Source: Candidatus Tayloriibacteriota bacterium
Lineage (GTDB): Bacteria > Patescibacteriota > Minisyncoccia > Phycocordibacterales > PALSA-1337
Direction of reading: 5' to 3'
NCBI GenBank assembly: GCA_026395105.1
Contig: JAPLZH010000070.1
Coordinates: forward strand, 1-9,132
Length of the DNA stretch: 9,132 nucleotides
This document shows positions 5,914 through 9,132 of this stretch, one piece after another; position 1 is the stretch's first letter; each line of letters starts with the position of its first letter. The translations under genes were made by a program, and so were the position numbers. A model generated the notes under the pieces. The model saw nothing but the letters and a program-made list of their open reading frames with translations. It did no database searches and was not told where the DNA came from.

Positions 5914-7953
5914 TTATTTTACTAAAGCGTATTCCAGAGTTTTCTTTTCGAGATTCGCGCCCATTACAGTGAAGCGAACAGTGTCGCCTAGTCTTAAACG
6001 CTTTTTAGATTTCTCACCGACGAGAGACATACTCTTTTTATCAAAGATAAAGAATTCGCCTTCAGAATCACTGAGGTCTTTGATCCTTATCATGCCTTCA
6101 CAGCGAGTTTCTTTTTCTTCCACGTAAAAGCCCCATTCAGTAACGCCTGAAATAGTACCGTCGTATGCATTACCGATTTTATCGCTCATATATTCTATCT
6201 GTTTGTATTTGATTGACGAACGTTCGGCTTCAGCGGCGGAGATTTCTCTTTCTGTGGACTGTGCGGCTACTCTTTCTAATCCTAAAAGCACACTTTCAGC
6301 CATCTTTTTACCTGAAAGGAAAGTGTCTAAGATTCTGTGAACTATAAGGTCTGGATAACGGCGAATAGGGGAAGTGAAGTGCGTGTAGTAAGTGAATCCG
6401 AGTCCGAAGTGGCCGATATTTTTCGTGCTGTAAATAGCCTTTTGCATAGAGCGAATAACAGCGATACGAATAACATTTGCCTCCGGCTTATTTTCCACTG
6501 CAGAAAGAAGGCGGTTTAATTCGGCTGGTGAAATGTCACCCTCTTCATTTAAGTGCAAAGTGTGACCGAGTGAGCGGACGAATTCACTCAGGTCGGCGAT
6601 GCGTGTCTTATCTGGTATATCGTGAATTCTATAAATTCCTTTTGCATTTATGCCCTGGGCCTTTGCTCTATCCCAAATGAATTTAGCTACCTCTTTATTT
6701 GCCAAAAGCATATACTCTTCTACGAGCTTATGAGAATCTAAACGCTCCTTTTTATACACTCCTATCGGTCTGCCAGCTTCGTCTAATTTAAATTTGATTT
6801 CATCCTGTTCGAATTCTATCGCCCCTTTTCGCATTTTTTCGGCGCGCATTTTCTTTGCCATTTCATTTAGAAGGTGCAAAGTAGGGTGGAATTCGGCGCT
6901 CGCATTTTTTATAGTTTCCTCAGCAGTTTCGTAGGTGAATCTTTTCGTCGAATGTATTACCGTTCGGCCGAACCACCTTTTATAAACATTCGCACTTTTA
7001 TCCATTATAAACACCGCCGAAAAAGCCATTTTTTCTGCTCCTGGATTTAAGCTACAAAGGTCATTTGAAAGAATTTCGGGAAGCATTGGGACAGTTCTGT
7101 CTACCATGTAAATAGAACAGCCTCTTTTAAAAGCTTCTTTATCTAGCTCCGTTCCTTCACGCACGAAGAATGAGACGTCGGCTATATGCACTCCGATTTC
7201 ATATAATTTTTCTGGCCTTTTGCCCTGAATCTTTGCGTCAGTAATTTCGCCTTCACTTAATTCACGAAAAGAGATGGCATCGTCGAAGTCCTTTGCATCT
7301 ACTGGGTCTATTGTGCAGGTCCAAGTATTTCTGAAATCTCTTCTATTTTTTAATTCTTCTTCTAGAATATTTCCGCTCTTTGCTTTAATAAGCCCCGCTT
7401 CTTCCTCTACTGTAGTCGGGAAGCTAGTTTCGAATCCGCTCTCTAGAACTATGGACTGCATTTCTGTATTATGGTCTCCCTGAGGGCCGAGAACTCTGCT
7501 AAGCCGTGCCTCCGGCATTCCAGCGCCAGGTCTCCAGACAGTCATTTCCACTAAGGCTTTGTATTTGTCCTGTGCTTTTTTCCTTTGCTCTGGAGAAATG
7601 GACGCAGCCGGCACGAAAAAGGGAACAGACATTTTCTTATCATCCGGCATTACATAGAGACCACTCGGCGAATTTTCTATAACTCCGACGAATGATTTTC
7701 TAGAGCGGGCGAGCACTTCTAATACTTCGCCTTCATAGCCTCTCTTATCTTTTTTAACTATTCGAATAGAAACCGTGTCATTATTTAATGCTCGATTTAT
7801 CTTTTCTGCGGGTATAAATACGTCCTCCTCCATTCCTTCGATTCTGACAAAGCCGAATCCGCGCGGATTAGTACGAATACCACCGACAAGGTTCTTTTGC
7901 TTTATTTCCTTGCCTTTTCTATTTACATTGTTGTTTTTTGATGTTTTTTTCAC
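5914..7953 (-). CDS. rnr: Ribonuclease R (RNase II/RNB family 3'-5' exoribonuclease)
   Basis: A 679-residue protein from a GTG start, shorter than the roughly 800 of E. coli RNase R. It degrades RNA processively from the 3' end, including structured RNA, in mRNA turnover and rRNA quality control. After a lysine-rich N-terminus, the first cold-shock/OB domain starts near 24 (TNPRGFGFVRI, 28-38; DVFIPAEKINRAL, 44-56) and a second spans about 88-155. The RNB catalytic domain (about 205-545) has TIDPVDAKDFDDAI with metal-binding D216, D222, D224 and D225, and the family signature HFTSPIRRYPDLIVHR at 525-540. An S1 domain covers about 595-679. All catalytic acids are present. The GTG falls exactly at the predicted transcription start (see the -10 box at 7960-7965), implying a leaderless mRNA. 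The gene is convergent with smc and divergent from rpsP. Confidence 0.95.
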   Translation of the reverse strand: MKKTSKNNNVNRKGKEIKQKNLVGGIRTNPRGFGFVRIEGMEEDVFIPAEKINRALNNDTVSIRIVKKDKRGYEGEVLEVLARSRKSFVGVIENSPSGLYVMPDDKKMSVPFFVPAASISPEQRKKAQDKYKALVEMTVWRPGAGMPEARLSRVLGPQGDHNTEMQSIVLESGFETSFPTTVEEEAGLIKAKSGNILEEELKNRRDFRNTWTCTIDPVDAKDFDDAISFRELSEGEITDAKIQGKRPEKLYEIGVHIADVSFFVREGTELDKEAFKRGCSIYMVDRTVPMLPEILSNDLCSLNPGAEKMAFSAVFIMDKSANVYKRWFGRTVIHSTKRFTYETAEETIKNASAEFHPTLHLLNEMAKKMRAEKMRKGAIEFEQDEIKFKLDEAGRPIGVYKKERLDSHKLVEEYMLLANKEVAKFIWDRAKAQGINAKGIYRIHDIPDKTRIADLSEFVRSLGHTLHLNEEGDISPAELNRLLSAVENKPEANVIRIAVIRSMQKAIYSTKNIGHFGLGFTYYTHFTSPIRRYPDLIVHRILDTFLSGKKMAESVLLGLERVAAQSTEREISAAEAERSSIKYKQIEYMSDKIGNAYDGTISGVTEWGFYVEEKETRCEGMIRIKDLSDSEGEFFIFDKKSMSLVGEKSKKRLRLGDTVRFTVMGANLEKKTLEYALVK

Positions 7954-7959
7954 TTTAAC

Positions 7960-7965
7960 ACTATA
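7960..7965 (-). promoter_or_regulatory. -10 box of the rnr promoter
   Basis: Read on the minus strand, TATAGT (7965 to 7960) is followed by six bases and then the rnr GTG, so the usual +1 position is the G of the start codon. No consensus -35 is seen; the expected position falls in the inverted repeat at 7984-8003. The same TATAGT box precedes rpmF. Confidence 0.45.
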
Positions 7966-7983
7966 TCAGCATTTGCTCTTTTT

Positions 7984-8003
7984 GCATACTTCTGATAGTA
8001 TGC
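7984..8003. promoter_or_regulatory. Operator-like inverted repeat between divergent rnr and rpsP
   Basis: GCATACT (7984-7990) and AGTATGC (7997-8003) are perfect 7-base arms around tctgat. The right arm overlaps the likely rpsP -10 box TATGCT (7999-8004), and the left arm lies where the rnr -35 should be. A protein bound here could control both genes. It might instead be a by-product of back-to-back promoters, since TATGCT also occurs as a -10 at 8971-8976. Confidence 0.45.
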
Positions 8004-8008
8004 TAGCC

Positions 8009-8416
8009 ATGTTAATGATTAGATTACAAAGAGTAGGGCGAGTGCATGAACCCACATTTTGTGTGGTTGTCACTGATTCAAAGAACGGCCCAAAAAGCGG
8101 AAAATTCATAGAGATCATAGGCTCTTACGATACCCGCCGTGATAATGATATTAAGCAGATCGATGTCGACAGAGTTAAACACTGGATGAGTAAAGGTGCT
8201 CAGCTTTCAGATACTCTGCATAATTACTTTGTGCATAAGAAAGTTATAGAAGGCAAAAAGGTAAATAAACTTCCTAAGAAAAGCCCTATTAAAAAAGAAG
8301 AGGCAAAGGAAGCTCCAAAGACATCCGCTCCTGTTTCATCTCCCGCTTCAGCTCCTGTAGCTCCCGTAGCCACTCCGGCTGAGACAGTAGCTCCAGCAGA
8401 AGCTCCAGTAGCTTAG
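8009..8416 (+). CDS. rpsP: Small ribosomal subunit protein bS16 with an Ala/Pro-rich C-terminal tail
   Basis: A 135-residue protein. The N-terminus MLMIRLQRVGRVHEPTFCVVVTD is the bS16 signature, followed by GKFIEIIGSYD (31-41), DVDRVKHWMSKGAQLSDTLHN (52-72) and the end of the fold near residue 85. bS16 binds 16S rRNA and aids 30S assembly. Typical S16 is about 80-90 residues; here a basic linker (KKSPIKKEEAK, 90-100) leads to a low-complexity tail of Ala, Pro, Val, Thr and Ser to residue 135. ATG 8009 gives the family start and lies 4 bases after the -10 box, so the message is short-leadered or leaderless; ATG 8015 (MIRLQ) is the alternative. An open frame extends further upstream to 7775 but overlaps rnr and has no S16 sequence. 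khpA follows 149 bases later, the usual rpsP neighbour, though here with its own promoters. Confidence 0.94.
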   Translation: MLMIRLQRVGRVHEPTFCVVVTDSKNGPKSGKFIEIIGSYDTRRDNDIKQIDVDRVKHWMSKGAQLSDTLHNYFVHKKVIEGKKVNKLPKKSPIKKEEAKEAPKTSAPVSSPASAPVAPVATPAETVAPAEAPVA

Positions 8417-8417
8417 T

Positions 8418-8447
8418 TTGACAGGCATAGATATATCATTGTACTAA
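8418..8447 (+). promoter_or_regulatory. First promoter in the rpsP-khpA gap (TTGACA-N18-TACTAA)
   Basis: A consensus -35 TTGACA at 8418-8423 starts two bases after the rpsP stop codon. A weaker -10, TACTAA, lies at 8442-8447, 18 bases on. It precedes a second, better-spaced promoter 22 bases downstream. Confidence 0.4.
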
Positions 8448-8468
8448 TAAAGCTATCCTCATACGGCG

Positions 8469-8497
8469 TTGACTCTCGGGCGGTGACTTTATACAAT
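8469..8497 (+). promoter_or_regulatory. khpA promoter (TTGACT-N17-TACAAT)
   Basis: TTGACT at 8469-8474 and TACAAT at 8492-8497 are at the ideal 17-base spacing, one mismatch each from consensus. Transcription would start near 8504, giving a leader of about 60 bases to khpA that begins almost at the palindrome at 8506-8528. Confidence 0.6.
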
Positions 8498-8505
8498 GTT
8501 CTCAC

Positions 8506-8528
8506 ATGCTACGAAATTTCGTTTGCAT
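8506..8528. repeat. Palindrome in the khpA leader
   Basis: ACGAAATTTCGT at 8511-8522 is a perfect 12-base palindrome, extended outward by ATGC (8506-8509) and GCAT (8525-8528) with one- and two-base spacers. It lies just after the predicted khpA transcription start, a position suited to an operator or a 5' mRNA hairpin. No regulator can be named. Confidence 0.4.
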
Positions 8529-8565
8529 ATTAAAAAGATTATAAGCACAGATAAAAAATATAGAT

Positions 8566-8877
8566 ATGGAAAGAGATCAACAGTTTTTAGATTACGTTAT
8601 TAAGGCACTCGTTGATAATCCGAACGATGTAAAGATTGCTAGGACTGTGGACGAAATGGGCGTGCTTCTAACATTAGAGGTTGGTGCAGCAGACATGGGA
8701 AAAGTTATCGGCCGATCAGGTAATACTGCAAAGGCTATCAGAACTCTTCTACGCGTCGTCGGAATGAAAAACAATGCTCGCGTGAACCTAAAGATTAACG
8801 AGCCAGCAGGTGCTCCACCTCGCGAAATGAAAGCTTCAAAGTCAGTCGACGAAGCGATGGCAGACCTAAAGATTTAA
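8566..8877 (+). CDS. khpA: KH-domain RNA-binding protein KhpA (YlqC family)
   Basis: A 103-residue protein that is mostly a single KH domain. The N-terminal helix MERDQQFLDYVIKALVDNP is typical of KhpA/YlqC, and the nucleic-acid-binding GXXG loop is G49-R50-S51-G52 in KVIGRSGNTAKAIRTLL. KhpA binds RNA, often with KhpB, and affects cell division and small-RNA function in Gram-positives; its role here is inferred. Usual length is about 75-80 residues, so the final 25 or so (from PAGAPPREMKASKS) form an extra tail. The leader before the ATG is A-rich and has no SD. The position after rpsP matches the common rpsP-khpA-rimM-trmD order; the expected next genes are not in the window. It has its own promoters and a terminator 22 bases after the stop. 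Confidence 0.92.
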   Translation: MERDQQFLDYVIKALVDNPNDVKIARTVDEMGVLLTLEVGAADMGKVIGRSGNTAKAIRTLLRVVGMKNNARVNLKINEPAGAPPREMKASKSVDEAMADLKI

Positions 8878-8898
8878 TAAATCAAACATAAAGAAGGC

Positions 8899-8929
8899 AA
8901 AACCGGCAGGGAAATCTCGGCCGGTTTTT
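8899..8929 (+). terminator. Intrinsic terminator after khpA
   Basis: AAAACCGGC (8899-8907) pairs with GCCGGTTTT (8920-8928) around a 12-base loop, and the stem runs into TTTTTG. It begins 22 bases after the khpA stop codon, so khpA is probably a single-gene unit or the end of one from rpsP. Confidence 0.88.
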
Positions 8930-8946
8930 GCTATATAAGCGTGCTA

Positions 8947-8976
8947 TTGACAATATATAAAATAGCATGATATGCT
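8947..8976 (+). promoter_or_regulatory. Orphan rightward promoter facing into the IS30 end (TTGACA-N18-TATGCT)
   Basis: A consensus TTGACA at 8947-8952 and TATGCT at 8971-8976, 18 bases apart, direct transcription rightwards. Only about 20 bases separate the -10 from the IS30 boundary at 8997. An ATG at 8978-8980 opens a frame that runs into the IS and soon stops. The native gene it served is therefore not visible; insertion of the IS may have separated them. Confidence 0.5.
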
Positions 8977-8996
8977 AATGCGAGGAAAACAACCCT

Positions 8997-9025
8997 CTAG
9001 CTACCCCTCAAGTAGGACACTCGAA
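8997..9025. repeat. Terminal inverted repeat of the right IS30 end
   Basis: CTAGCTACC, four mostly different bases, then AAGTAGGACA: the counterpart of the repeat at 108-136. At this end the repeat overlaps the last codons of the transposase, an arrangement common in IS30 elements, so this is the gene's 3' (right) end. Confidence 0.75.
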
Positions 9026-9132
9026 CTTAATAATGAATAATACTCTGTTGCTGTCCTAAACTCAATACACTCCCTAGGTCGGTCATTCAAGAAGGAATGG
9101 ATTTCATCTAAATCTTCTTGAGTAACGGTACT
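9001..9132 (-). CDS. IS30-family transposase, C-terminal fragment (partial, enters from the right edge)
   Basis: Read leftwards from 9132 to the TAG at 9003-9001, 43 residues are visible, including TVTQEDLDEIHSFLNDRPRE and then CIEFRTATEYY. This is the characteristic end of IS30 DDE transposases, in which a D-E-I-x-x-x-LN-x-RPR-x-x-x-x-x-x-T-P/A-x-E block closes the catalytic domain; E in DLDEI may be near the last acidic catalytic position, but too little is visible to place it. The protein ends SSSVLLEG, encoded within the terminal repeat. The frame is open throughout, so there is no sign of decay in the visible part. Confidence 0.85.
   Translation of the reverse strand, partial: STVTQEDLDEIHSFLNDRPRECIEFRTATEYYSLLSSSVLLEG

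Larger units (their letters stand above)
8997..9132 (-). mobile_element. IS30-family insertion sequence, right (3') end, cut by the window edge
   Basis: The outer boundary is placed at CTAGCTACC (8997-9005), which matches the inverted repeat at the left end of the window. The rest is the 3' end of a transposase on the minus strand, with the element continuing beyond base 9132. Orientation is the same as that of the left fragment. The visible length, 136 bases, equals that of the left fragment. Confidence 0.8.

Noticed and set aside
7775..8008. Upstream in-frame extension of rpsP.
   Set aside because: It overlaps rnr on the other strand, encodes Phe/Leu-rich shadow sequence, and lies upstream of the promoter. 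S16 homology begins at the ATG at 8009.
1..9132. CRISPR array, phage att site or origin of replication.
   Set aside because: No spaced direct repeats, no integrase or tRNA target, and no DnaA-box cluster or dnaA gene were seen.

Overview
The window most likely comes from a Candidate Phyla Radiation (Patescibacteria, Parcubacteria-like) genome. The support is a moderately AT-rich sequence, compact divergent members of the core families (a 74-residue L32, a 772-residue SMC, a 679-residue RNase R), a NusB-Nudix fusion, a PemK/MazF-like protein of the 'HEREIWWCSLG...GFEQDGKN' type that I associate with these lineages, A-rich starts that mostly lack Shine-Dalgarno sequences, and IS30 copies. TGA is read as stop (end of smc), so the recoded-UGA CPR lineages are unlikely. 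The assignment is inferred from remembered family features; no search was run.

Layout. Bases 1-136 are the start of an IS30-family element whose transposase runs leftwards out of the window. A rightward block of information-processing genes follows: rpmF (L32), nusB fused to a Nudix-like domain, rnc (RNase III), an accessory gene joining an AbiU2-like HEPN domain to a PemK/MazF-like domain, and smc. A 210-base gap (5704-5913) holds a very strong hairpin terminator and possibly a small RNA. rnr (RNase R) lies on the minus strand, convergent with smc and divergent from rpsP (S16); the 55-base rnr/rpsP gap carries a 7+7 inverted repeat. Next come khpA (KH-domain RNA-binding protein) with its own promoters and terminator, an orphan rightward promoter, and at 8997-9132 the far end of an IS30 element, again with its transposase on the minus strand.

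Most of the genes serve RNA and ribosome biology: two ribosomal proteins, a transcription antitermination/rRNA factor, two ribonucleases that mature or degrade RNA, and an RNA chaperone. smc adds chromosome organisation. The HEPN-PemK gene is the one clear accessory gene. It is more AT-rich than its neighbours, has an SD-like sequence, sits between two core genes often found near each other, and combines two folds that are typically RNA-cleaving toxins.

The most interesting items are the HEPN-PemK fusion, the SMC that appears to lack a hinge, the NusB-Nudix fusion with a degenerate Nudix box, the recurrent leaderless or near-leaderless promoters, and the exactly equal 136-base IS30 ends flanking the segment. 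The equal ends may reflect an assembly contig ending in a repeat rather than a composite transposon.
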